A DNA stretch of 12,082 bases, from assembly GCA_902470265.1 (NCBI GenBank), contig CABRFW010000030.1, forward strand, positions 1-12,082, read 5' to 3'. This DNA comes from an uncultured Collinsella sp. (GTDB taxonomy: Bacteria; Actinomycetota; Coriobacteriia; Coriobacteriales; Coriobacteriaceae). The notes under the pieces were generated by a model. It was not told where the DNA came from. It searched no databases and saw only the letters and a list, made by a program, of their open reading frames with translations. Positions 1 through 6,222 of this stretch are shown here, in pieces. The first letter of the stretch is position 1. Every line of letters starts with the position of its first letter. The position numbers were made by a program, and so were the translations under genes.

Positions 1-757
1 GGGCAGCGGAAACCACGAAGGCGATCATGCGGTACTGGGTGACGGAGATGCCCACAGACTCGGCAGCGATCTTGTTGTCGCGCACGGCAATAATGGCACG
101 ACCGGTACGGCTGCGAACCAGGTTGAGCACAATCACGAGCGCGACCATAACCAGGATTGCGCCGGCAAGGAAGGTCGAATAGGTCGACACGCCCGATGCG
201 CCCTGCGCGCCCTTGATGATGGCGGTGCCGTCCTCGAGCAGGTGCAGGTCGTCGATCGTGGAGTTACCCGTGATGTTAAAGATCACATGCAGGCCGCGGG
301 AATCGACGCCCACAATGAGGCAGGTGACGACCTCTTTGATGATCTCGCCAAAAGCCAGGGTCACGATGGCCAGATAGTCGCCGCTCAGGCGCAGGACCGG
401 GATGCCGATCAAGAAGCCCAAGATGCCAGCGGCGATAGCGCCGACCACAATGCTGATGATCAGACGCATCGGATCGGACGGAACGGTGCTCTCCAGCGCG
501 ACGGCAGTGACGATGCCCGTATAGGCACCGACGCTCATAAAGCCCGCGTGGCCCAGCGACAAGTCGCCCGCGATGCCGACGACGAGGTTAAGGGAGATGG
601 CCATGACGATATAGGCCGTGATGGGAACCAGCTGACCGGCAATCATGCGCGGAATCATGTGGTTAGACTGCATAAAGAACACGATGGCGAACGCCACGAT
701 GCACATGGTGTACGTGACAAAGTCGTGACGCGTCTGCCTGTCTTTAAGAAACTTCAT
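1..757 (-). CDS. livM: Branched-chain amino acid ABC transporter permease LivM (C-terminus beyond window)
   Basis: One of two membrane subunits of a LIV-type (HAAT family) amino-acid importer; with LivH it forms the channel that takes substrate from the lipoprotein receptors. 252 codons are visible and the frame is still open at base 1, so the C-terminus is missing (family about 300-350 aa). The protein is strongly hydrophobic. Family hallmarks are GDLSLGHAGFMSVGAY (64-79), LRLSGDYLAIVTLAFGEI (122-139) and an EAA-like cytoplasmic loop (about 216-240, RTGRAIIAVRDNKIAAES) that docks the ATPase. The ATG at 757 is preceded by AGGTGA. An in-frame GTG at 766, immediately after the livH stop codon and with its own AGAAGG, is an alternative start adding three residues. 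The 9-bp gap to livH implies translational coupling. Subunit identity is secure; substrate specificity (Leu/Ile/Val or other) cannot be read from the permease. Confidence 0.93.
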   Translation of the reverse strand, partial: MKFLKDRQTRHDFVTYTMCIVAFAIVFFMQSNHMIPRMIAGQLVPITAYIVMAISLNLVVGIAGDLSLGHAGFMSVGAYTGIVTAVALESTVPSDPMRLIISIVVGAIAAGILGFLIGIPVLRLSGDYLAIVTLAFGEIIKEVVTCLIVGVDSRGLHVIFNITGNSTIDDLHLLEDGTAIIKGAQGASGVSTYSTFLAGAILVMVALVIVLNLVRSRTGRAIIAVRDNKIAAESVGISVTQYRMIAFVVSAA

Positions 758-766
758 AACGCTCAC

Positions 767-1648
767 CTACACCTTCTCGGGGACGTACTTGCCCAAGAGG
801 CCGGCAGGCTTGACGAGCAGGACGATGATCAAAACACCAAAGACGATGGAGTTGGCAAGACTCGTGGAAATGTAAGCCTGCGCCATCGCCTCGATGATGC
901 CGATGAGAATACCGCCGACAAAGGCACCGGGGATGGAGCCGATGCCGCCGAAAACGGCAGCGTCGAAGGCCTTGATGCCAGGCATGGCGCCCGTGGTGGG
1001 CTGCAACACCGGCGAGTAGGAGCACAGGAGCACGCCGGCGATGGCGGCAAGGGCGGAGCCGATGGCGAACGTCATCGAGATGGTGCGGTTGACGTTGATG
1101 CCCATGAGCTGAGCGGCGGCCTTGTCCTCGGACACAGCGCGCATGGCCTTGCCCATCTTGGTCTTACCTGTAAAGAACATCAGGCCGGCCATGATAACCA
1201 GGCAGGCGACGATGGTGACGAGCGAGACGGCGCTTACGTTGAACTTGGCCAAGAACTCCGGCACCGGGAAGGTGACGAGCGAAGTGAAGTTCTTGGGCGT
1301 GGCGCCCCACAGAAGCTGCGCGGCGTTCTGCAGGAAGTAAGACACGCCGATGGCCGTGATCAGAACGGCCAGCGGGCCTGCTTGGCGCAGCGGCTTATAG
1401 GCCAGACCCTCAATGAGAACACCGAGAACCGTGCAGACCACACAAGAGAGAACTACAGATGCCCAGCCCGGGAGGCCGAGATACGACGTGGCGCAGAACG
1501 AGACATAGGCACCGACCATGATGACATCGCCGTGAGCGAAGTTGAGCATCTTGGCGATACCGTAGACCATGGTGTAGCCCAACGCGATGATGGCGTAGAC
1601 GCTGCCCATGGACAGGCCGTTGACCAGGTATTGGATAAAGACCGTCAT
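767..1648 (-). CDS. livH: Branched-chain amino acid ABC transporter permease LivH
   Basis: Second membrane subunit of the LIV-type importer, 293 aa from the ATG at 1648, close to the usual family length. I chose this start because CCCCCTTTC on the plus strand (1658-1666) gives an AAGGGGG ribosome site at suitable spacing, and because MTVFIQYLVNGLSMGSVYAI is the typical LivH beginning. The open frame continues upstream to 1741, but that extra 31-residue stretch is not family-like. Visible features: LGYTMVYGIAKMLNFAHGD (23-41, a LivH hallmark), several hydrophobic membrane segments, an EAA-like loop (about 164-186, KMGKAMRAVSEDKAAAQLMG) and the C-terminal FGGIGSIPGAFVGGILIG segment (233-250). 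It lies downstream of the binding-protein genes and 9 bp ahead of livM, so it belongs to the same operon. Confidence 0.94.
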   Translation of the reverse strand: MTVFIQYLVNGLSMGSVYAIIALGYTMVYGIAKMLNFAHGDVIMVGAYVSFCATSYLGLPGWASVVLSCVVCTVLGVLIEGLAYKPLRQAGPLAVLITAIGVSYFLQNAAQLLWGATPKNFTSLVTFPVPEFLAKFNVSAVSLVTIVACLVIMAGLMFFTGKTKMGKAMRAVSEDKAAAQLMGINVNRTISMTFAIGSALAAIAGVLLCSYSPVLQPTTGAMPGIKAFDAAVFGGIGSIPGAFVGGILIGIIEAMAQAYISTSLANSIVFGVLIIVLLVKPAGLLGKYVPEKV

Positions 1649-1694
1649 GTTCCACATCCCCCTTTCGAATAGGTTTCCAGTTAATGTATGAAAC

Positions 1695-1714
1695 AGGGAC
1701 GTTACACTGTCCCT
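1695..1714 (-). other. Small inverted repeat upstream of livH
   Basis: AGGGAC (1695-1700) and GTCCCT (1709-1714) are perfectly complementary across an 8-nt loop. In the minus-strand transcript the stem-loop is followed by GUUUC. It lies between the larger hairpin and the livH ribosome site. It could add to partial termination or be a protein site; the sequence does not decide. Confidence 0.35.
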
Positions 1715-1724
1715 AGATACCAAG

Positions 1725-1756
1725 CAAGCAGGGAAGGCCAAAACCTCCCCTGCTTG
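1725..1756 (-). promoter_or_regulatory. Intercistronic stem-loop between binding-protein gene and livH
   Basis: Arms 1725-1737 and 1744-1756 form a 13-bp stem with a 6-nt loop. On the plus strand one pair is an A/C mismatch (1734/1747). In minus-strand RNA the same position is a U-G wobble, so the stem is complete only in the liv transcript. No U-run follows, so it is not a classical terminator. In the position between a receptor gene and its permease genes, such hairpins commonly protect the upstream mRNA 3' end or cause partial termination, which keeps the receptor in excess. That role is inferred from position. Confidence 0.6.
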
Positions 1757-1787
1757 GGATCAAAACCGCTCTATGTAAGGCGGCCAA

Positions 1788-2975
1788 TTAGGCCTGCACG
1801 TACTTGCCGTCGGTGATGACGTACGCCGTGGGCTCCTTCTGGACCTGGCCCTTATCGTTCCAGGTGAGCTTGCCGGTCAGACCGTCAACGGTAATCTTGA
1901 GCATAGCCTTGGACAGCTTCTCGGCGACCTCGGTCGGATCGGCGTCGACACCAAGACCGGCCTCCTTGACGGCCTCGGCCACCGCGTGCACGCCATCGTA
2001 GGCGTCGGCGGCAAACTGGTCGGGGGTATCGCCGTACTTATCCTTGTAAGCGTTGACGAAGTCGGCGTTCTTCTCGTCGTCAGCGGAGAACGGGGTCATG
2101 AGCAGCAGACCCTCGGCAAGAGAGGTGTCGAAGCCCTCAACGCCCAGGATGCCGTCCATGCCGTCGCAGCCCATCATCTTGACGTCGTAGCCCATGTCCT
2201 TGGCGTTCTTGAGCAGGACGGACGCCGGCGTGTAGTAGATCGGCGCAAAGATCATGGTGGCGCCGGCCTGCTTGGCCTTGGTCAGCTGGTTGGTAAAGCT
2301 CGTGGCGGAGTCGTCCTTAAAGGTCTCCTCGTCAACAATCTCGAGCTTGGACTCAGCGGCCTGGGCCTTAAAGGAATCTGCAACACCCGAAGAATAGGCG
2401 TCGCCGGAGTTATAGAACAGCACAAACTTCTCGTCCGCATACTTCTGCGCCAGGAACTTGGCAGCGTTGACACCCTGGTTGGGGTCGGTAAAGCAAACCT
2501 GAAAGACGCAATCCTTGCCGTCGGTGACGTCCTCGGAGGACGCGGACGGGGTGATCATGAACGTCTTGGGGTCGTTACCGCACTCTGCGGCAACGGCAAC
2601 CGACGCACCCGTGGTGGTCGGGCCGACGAGGGCCTGCATGCCCCAGTCGAGCAGGGTGTTGAAGGCGTTGACGGCCTTCTCGCCGTCGGCCTGGTCATCC
2701 TCGGCCTTGCTGGCAAGCGGCAGCTCCTTGGTCGAGAAATCCTTGCAGCCAAGCTCGACACCCTGGGTAACGGACTTGCCGTAGGACGCGTTGGCGCCGG
2801 TCAGCGGGCCGATGGTGCCGATCTTAAACGAAGCATCGCCCGAAGCGGAACCGCTGTCGCCGCCGTTGGAGGAGCAGCCAGCTAGAATGGACATCGCCCC
2901 CAGACCTGCTGCGCTCGCGATAACGCTCCTGCGATTCATAACAGGGTTCAATGACTTACCGGTGAGGCTCGACAT
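1788..2975 (-). CDS. livJ: LIV-type ABC transporter substrate-binding lipoprotein, copy 1
   Basis: Extracellular receptor (periplasmic-binding-protein type I fold, Peripla_BP_6/LivJ family) that captures an amino acid and delivers it to LivHM; 395 aa. The N-terminus has twin arginines (N14-R15-R16-S17), a hydrophobic stretch and a lipobox ending LAGC at Cys34, so it is a membrane-anchored lipoprotein, possibly Tat-exported. The binding domain starts near FKIGTIGPLTG (50-60). Further landmarks are TPSASS (142-147, ligand-loop region), FTDPNQG (162-168) and DAYSSGVAD (192-200). The ATG at 2975 has AGAGGAG six bases upstream; an internal Met13 lacks a ribosome site. The neighbour at 3245-4411 is a paralogue collinear along its whole length, sharing 17 consecutive codons without any base change. 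The ligand is not identifiable from sequence; Leu/Ile/Val is the family default. Confidence 0.92.
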   Translation of the reverse strand: MSSLTGKSLNPVMNRRSVIASAAGLGAMSILAGCSSNGGDSGSASGDASFKIGTIGPLTGANASYGKSVTQGVELGCKDFSTKELPLASKAEDDQADGEKAVNAFNTLLDWGMQALVGPTTTGASVAVAAECGNDPKTFMITPSASSEDVTDGKDCVFQVCFTDPNQGVNAAKFLAQKYADEKFVLFYNSGDAYSSGVADSFKAQAAESKLEIVDEETFKDDSATSFTNQLTKAKQAGATMIFAPIYYTPASVLLKNAKDMGYDVKMMGCDGMDGILGVEGFDTSLAEGLLLMTPFSADDEKNADFVNAYKDKYGDTPDQFAADAYDGVHAVAEAVKEAGLGVDADPTEVAEKLSKAMLKITVDGLTGKLTWNDKGQVQKEPTAYVITDGKYVQA

Positions 2976-2981
2976 GCGGCT

Positions 2982-2988
2982 CTCCTCT
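2982..2988 (-). promoter_or_regulatory. Ribosome binding site of binding-protein copy 1
   Basis: CTCCTCT on the plus strand reads AGAGGAG on the coding strand, six bases before the ATG at 2975. It decides for this start over the internal Met at 2939, which has no such site. Confidence 0.8.
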
Positions 2989-2996
2989 CAAATCTC

Positions 2997-3042
2997 GTCG
3001 GGTTTCGGTTACCCGACAGGCCATCCTTCGCCGTGTTCGGCG
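2997..3042 (-). promoter_or_regulatory. Two stem-loops in the 5' leader of binding-protein copy 1
   Basis: GTCGGGT (2997-3003) pairs with ACCCGAC (3011-3017) around a 7-nt loop. CGCCG (3029-3033) pairs with CGGCG (3038-3042) around a 4-nt loop. Both lie just upstream of the ribosome binding site in the transcribed strand and are GC-rich against an AT-rich upstream region, which fits a structured 5' leader. They resemble no riboswitch class I know. mRNA stabilisation or translational control is inferred. Confidence 0.5.
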
Positions 3043-3044
3043 TT

Positions 3045-3170
3045 CGCAAAATAGTAGACGCTTTAGTTGAGAAAAGTGGCGATTATTTCGACTTTTCTTT
3101 GGATTTGTTCATTTATCCATGAATATGCGTATTTCTATCGGTTTATACAGTTTAGCCACTTTATTGTGTG
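3045..3170 (-). promoter_or_regulatory. AT-rich putative promoter/operator region of binding-protein copy 1
   Basis: This stretch is sharply more AT-rich than its surroundings. On the minus strand, -10-like hexamers are TACTAT (plus 3051-3056) and TATAAA (plus 3142-3147); neither has a convincing -35 at 16-18 bp. A perfect inverted repeat AGAAAAGT/ACTTTTCT (3070-3077 and 3091-3098, 13-nt spacer) would overlap the -35 region of the first candidate, a normal place for an operator. A further inverted pair is AAAGTGGC (3073-3080) and GCCACTTT (3155-3162). The region is clearly non-coding and promoter-like; the exact start site is a guess. Confidence 0.4.
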
Positions 3171-3210
3171 AAAGTAATGTTTCCGTTCTGTTACAAGCAT
3201 CCTTGCCCTG

Positions 3211-3236
3211 AATAAAACGGCCCCACCGGTCTCGTT
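3211..3236 (-). terminator. Weak putative terminator after binding-protein copy 2
   Basis: Just past the stop codon at 3245, minus-strand RNA can pair AACG (plus 3233-3236) with CGTT (plus 3216-3219), plus an imperfect GACC/GGGC inner helix, followed by UUUUAUU. The stem is interrupted, so termination would be partial. Readthrough into copy 1 is possible. Confidence 0.35.
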
Positions 3237-3244
3237 ATATGCAC

Positions 3245-4411
3245 TCAGGCGGCGATGTACTTGCCGTCCTGAATCACATAGGCCGTAGCGGACTTTTCGA
3301 CCTGGCCCTCGTCGTTCCACGTGAGCTCGCCCGTCAGGCCCTCGATCTTGATCTTGCGCATGGCCTTGGCAAGGTCGCCGGCGATGTCGGCACCATCGGC
3401 CGTAATATCGATGCCCGCCTTGTCGATGGCCTCGGCGATGGCGTGGACGCAATCGTAGGCGTCGGCGGCAAACTGGTTAGGCGTCTCGTCGTAGGCATCC
3501 TTATAGGCCTTGACGAAGTCGGCATTCTTCTCGTCGTCGGCAGAAAATGGGGTCATGAGCAGTACCCCCTCAGCAAGAGAGGTATCGAAACCTTCCACAG
3601 AGAGCAGGCCGTCCATGCCGTCAGTGCCCATGAGCGTCATGTCGTAGCCCATGTCCTTGGCGTTCTTGAGCAGGACGGACGCCGGCGTGTAATAGATCGG
3701 GGCAAAGATAAGCGTGGCGCCGGCCTCCTTGGCCTTGGTGAGCTGGTTGGTAAAGCTCGTGGAAGAGTCATCCTTAAAGGTCTCGGTATCGACGATGTCG
3801 AGCTTGGACGCCTTGGCCTGCTCGGCAAAAGCGTCGGCAACGCCCGAGCTATACGTATCGCCGGAGTTGTAGAACAGGGCGATCTTGGCATCCGCGTACT
3901 TCTCGGCCAAGAACTTCGCGGCACTGGCGCCCATGGTGGGATCGGTAAAGCAAACCTGGAAAACCGTGGTCTTGTCCTTGGTGACGTCGAGCGACGAGGC
4001 CGAGGGCGTGACCATGAGCATATCGTCGGCGATCTCGCCCGAGACGGCGACGGCGGCACCGGTGGTAACGGGGCCGACGAGCGCCTGCATGCCCCAGTCG
4101 CACAAGGTATTGAAGGCGTTGATAGCCTTCTCGCCGTCAGCGACGTCATCCTCGGACTTAAGCGAGAGCTTGAGGTCCTTGGTCGAGAAATCCTTGGCGG
4201 CGAGCTTGGCACCCTTCTCGGCCGAAACGCCATAGGTTGCCGCGGCGCCGGTCAAAGGGCCGATGACACCGATCTTGAAGGTCTTACCGTCATCGGCAGA
4301 GCCGCCGTCCGAGCTACCCGACGTGCAACCAGCAAGCGCGACGGTGCTGCCGAGCGCCGCGGCGCCGAAGAGAAAGTTCCTACGGCTGAGCGTGCTGTTG
4401 ATGTTGAACAT
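3245..4411 (-). CDS. livJ: LIV-type ABC transporter substrate-binding lipoprotein, copy 2
   Basis: Paralogue of the gene at 1788-2975, 388 aa, same fold and role as receptor of the LIV-type importer. The signal peptide has a clear Tat-like motif SRRNFL (9-14), a hydrophobic core and lipobox LAGC with Cys29, so export is probably by Tat followed by lipidation. The ligand domain starts at FKIGVIGPLTG (45-55). TPSASS (135-140), FTDPTMG (155-161) and DTYSSGVAD (185-193) match copy 1 position for position, while the N-terminal linker and the end of the domain (about 330-358) differ more. It starts at ATG 4411 with AAGGGGG (plus 4417-4423) upstream. It is the promoter-proximal gene of the locus and diverges from hom. 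Two receptors feeding one permease pair usually widen or tune substrate range, as with E. coli LivJ and LivK. The ligand is not determinable here. Confidence 0.92.
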   Translation of the reverse strand: MFNINSTLSRRNFLFGAAALGSTVALAGCTSGSSDGGSADDGKTFKIGVIGPLTGAAATYGVSAEKGAKLAAKDFSTKDLKLSLKSEDDVADGEKAINAFNTLCDWGMQALVGPVTTGAAVAVSGEIADDMLMVTPSASSLDVTKDKTTVFQVCFTDPTMGASAAKFLAEKYADAKIALFYNSGDTYSSGVADAFAEQAKASKLDIVDTETFKDDSSTSFTNQLTKAKEAGATLIFAPIYYTPASVLLKNAKDMGYDMTLMGTDGMDGLLSVEGFDTSLAEGVLLMTPFSADDEKNADFVKAYKDAYDETPNQFAADAYDCVHAIAEAIDKAGIDITADGADIAGDLAKAMRKIKIEGLTGELTWNDEGQVEKSATAYVIQDGKYIAA

Positions 4412-4416
4412 GGTGT

Positions 4417-4445
4417 CCCCCTTTTTCGCTGGCCGCAGTGCGGCC
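4417..4445 (-). promoter_or_regulatory. Leader hairpin and ribosome site of binding-protein copy 2
   Basis: GGCCGC (4431-4436) and GCGGCC (4440-4445) form a compact stem with a 3-nt loop. In the minus-strand transcript it ends seven bases before the AAGGGGG ribosome site (plus 4417-4423). The arrangement copies that of the other receptor gene, although the stem sequences are unrelated. Confidence 0.5.
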
Positions 4446-4620
4446 GTCTTGCGGTACGGGGCAAACCTTATGGCGCAAACGTTGACAGTTTGTTACGGAA
4501 GTTCGTTTATAGCGAGCATGTTTCCAATGTTTCCGCAGCGTTTCGGGGGTGCTGTTTTGTGCGACTCCTGTTGCCTGGCGAGCACGCGCCCTCGGTTCAC
4601 GCTAGAATGCACTCAACCTT
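4446..4620. promoter_or_regulatory. Divergent promoter region between binding-protein copy 2 and hom
   Basis: This is the non-coding core of a 251-bp divergent spacer. On the minus strand, TATAAA (plus 4506-4511) is a -10 candidate for the receptor gene with a GAAACA at 16 bp. On the plus strand there are TTGACA (4482-4487, with only a poor -10 at 18 bp) and TAGAAT (4603-4608), a good -10 hexamer 54 bp before the hom ATG without a recognisable -35. A 9-bp direct repeat ATGTTTCC(A/G) occupies 4518-4535. Promoter presence follows from the gene arrangement; individual hexamers are tentative. Confidence 0.4.
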
Positions 4621-4662
4621 TAAGCGGTTAATCCATCCATAAGATGCACGAAGGAGCTATCT

Positions 4663-6006
4663 ATGAGCGAACCCCTGCGCACCGTGAACGTCGGCCTCAT
4701 CGGTCTTGGAACCGTCGGCGGCGGCGTGGCCCGTCTGATCAAGAGCCACCACGATGAGTACCTGGCCGCCTACGGCATCGACCTTAAGCTGACCCGCGCC
4801 TGCGCGCTTGCCTGGGAGCAGGCCGAAGCCGCCGGTATTGAGCGCGAGGCCTTTACGAGCGACTGGCACGACGTCGTCACCGACCCCGCCGTCGATATCG
4901 TCGTCGAGCTCATCGGCGGCGAGCACCCCGCGACCGAAATCTTCACCACCGCCTTCGAAAACGGCAAGCACGTCGTCTCTGCCAACAAGGCCCTGCTGGG
5001 CCGTCATGTCGAGACGCTCGCCGAGAAGGCGCGCGCGTGCGGCGTGCAGATTAAGTGCGAGGCCAGCTGCGGCGGCGGCATCCCCATCGTGAGCACGCTC
5101 GAGCACGACCTGGTGGGCAACAAGATCCTGACCATCGCTGGCATTCTCAACGGCACCACCAACTACATCCTGTCGCGCATGGACGCCGAGGGCGCCGATT
5201 ACGCTGACGTGCTCGCCGACGCCCAGGCAAAGGGCTATGCCGAGGCCGACCCGTCCGCCGACGTCGACGGCTTCGACGCCGCCAGCAAGACGGCAATCCT
5301 CGCTTCCATCGGCTTTGGCACCCGCGTGACCACCGACGATGTCTACCAGCAGGGTATCCGTACCATCGGCGCCGAAGACATTGCCCAGGCCCGCGAGCTC
5401 GGCTACACCATCAAGCTGCTGGGCATCGCACGCAACACCGACGCTGGCGTCGACGTCCGCGTGCATCCCACGCTGATCCCCGCCGACCACATGCTTGCCA
5501 AGGTCAACGGCGCCATGAACGCCGTCTACGTGGTAGGCGACGCCGTGGGCGAGACCATGTTCTACGGTGCCGGCGCAGGCTCCTTCCCCACCGCGAGCGC
5601 CGTCGTGGGCGATATCCTGTCGCTCTCCGAGCAGATCAGCCGCGGCGTGGCTCCGCTGCCCGAGATTGAGCCCTATGGCCACAACCTCGCCTTTAAGCCC
5701 ATGGACGAGCTCCAGACCAAGTACTATGTGCGCCTGAAGGTCGCCGACCGCGTGGGTGCCCTGTCCGAGACGGTCAACATCTTTGCCAAGCACAACATCT
5801 CGATCTCGCTCATCAACCAGGTCGAAGACGGCAAGTCGGGCGTCAGCGATGCCTGTTCGGTCATCTTCCTGACGCACCGCGCGCTCGAGAAGGACGTCCA
5901 GGCTGCCACCGCCGAGCTTGCCAGCGTCGACTGCGTAGCCGAGGTCGCCAACGTCCTGCGCATCGAGGACGTTGAGGCTTGGACCGAAGGCGTCATGGCG
6001 AACTAG
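4663..6006 (+). CDS. hom: Homoserine dehydrogenase with C-terminal ACT domain
   Basis: Catalyses the NAD(P)H-dependent reduction of aspartate 4-semialdehyde to homoserine, the branch point toward threonine, methionine and isoleucine, in the cytoplasm. 447 aa, a normal length for the monofunctional Gram-positive enzyme (about 430). Seen in order: Rossmann loop GLGTVGGG (14-21), SANKA with Lys109, family signature GILNGTTNYILSRM (160-173), catalytic block EADPSADVDGFDAASK with Glu194, Asp205 and Lys209 matching the yeast catalytic residues, and an ACT domain from about 354 (YYVRLKVADRVGALSET) to about 435. ACT domains in this family usually mediate feedback by threonine. ATG 4663 follows AAGGAG (4651-4656) by six bases. 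It is flanked by a divergent promoter region and its own terminator, so it is probably monocistronic; thrB/thrC are not adjacent. Confidence 0.97.
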   Translation: MSEPLRTVNVGLIGLGTVGGGVARLIKSHHDEYLAAYGIDLKLTRACALAWEQAEAAGIEREAFTSDWHDVVTDPAVDIVVELIGGEHPATEIFTTAFENGKHVVSANKALLGRHVETLAEKARACGVQIKCEASCGGGIPIVSTLEHDLVGNKILTIAGILNGTTNYILSRMDAEGADYADVLADAQAKGYAEADPSADVDGFDAASKTAILASIGFGTRVTTDDVYQQGIRTIGAEDIAQARELGYTIKLLGIARNTDAGVDVRVHPTLIPADHMLAKVNGAMNAVYVVGDAVGETMFYGAGAGSFPTASAVVGDILSLSEQISRGVAPLPEIEPYGHNLAFKPMDELQTKYYVRLKVADRVGALSETVNIFAKHNISISLINQVEDGKSGVSDACSVIFLTHRALEKDVQAATAELASVDCVAEVANVLRIEDVEAWTEGVMAN

Positions 6007-6040
6007 TTTGGTTTACACCCCACAACGCATTTGCTCGAAG

Positions 6041-6073
6041 GGCTCCCGTCCGATGTGGGATGGGAGCCTTTTT
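6041..6073 (+). terminator. Intrinsic terminator of hom
   Basis: An 11-bp stem (6041-6051 with 6058-6068, one G-T wobble, GGCTCCC/GGGAGCC base) closes a 6-nt loop GATGTG. TTTTT follows directly at 6069-6073. It lies 34 bp after the hom stop codon. This is the strongest Rho-independent terminator in the window. Confidence 0.95.
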
Positions 6074-6121
6074 GTCTCCTGCCCTAAGCACAACGACAGG
6101 GCACATTTGCGCGAGCCGCTC

Positions 6122-6150
6122 ATCGGTAACGCGGGCTACCGTTCACCGAT
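6122..6150. promoter_or_regulatory. Nested inverted repeats upstream of the SDR gene (possible operator)
   Basis: ATCGGT (6122-6127) and ACCGAT (6145-6150) enclose a second inverted pair CGGTA (6124-6128)/TACCG (6137-6141). The site lies about 73 bp upstream of the SDR start and after the hom terminator, which is where the SDR promoter should be. No convincing -35/-10 pair is visible. It may be a transcription-factor site; low certainty. Confidence 0.3.
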
Positions 6151-6222
6151 ATGCAAACACGGCCGATTCCGGTTACGGCTACGCTGTGCTGCGAATGTCC
6201 GCCCGCGATGAGAGGAAATACC

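Noticed and set aside
242..1672. 476-residue plus-strand open frame over livM/livH
   Set aside because: Shadow of the two permease genes; very rich in Asp, His, Gly and Arg, no recognisable domain, and it spans the livH/livM boundary.
1649..1741. Upstream extension of livH to 1741
   Set aside because: The extra 31 residues are unlike LivH, overlap the small hairpin region, and lack a ribosome site; the ATG at 1648 has a good one.
4518..4631. Leader peptide controlling hom (frame beginning MFPMFPQ and stopping at 4631)
   Set aside because: The frame is not enriched in Thr, Met or Ile codons, has no ribosome site, and no antiterminator-terminator pair precedes hom.
3239..4642. 467-residue plus-strand open frame over receptor copy 2 (and a similar 299-residue one over copy 1)
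   Set aside because: Antisense shadows; their mutual similarity only reflects the duplication of the receptor genes on the other strand.
4657..5877. 406-residue minus-strand open frame over hom
   Set aside because: Antisense shadow of a strongly supported homoserine dehydrogenase.
6151..6222. Upstream start of the SDR at 6151
   Set aside because: No ribosome site there, and the extra 24 residues precede the normal SDR beginning; AGAGGA supports 6223.
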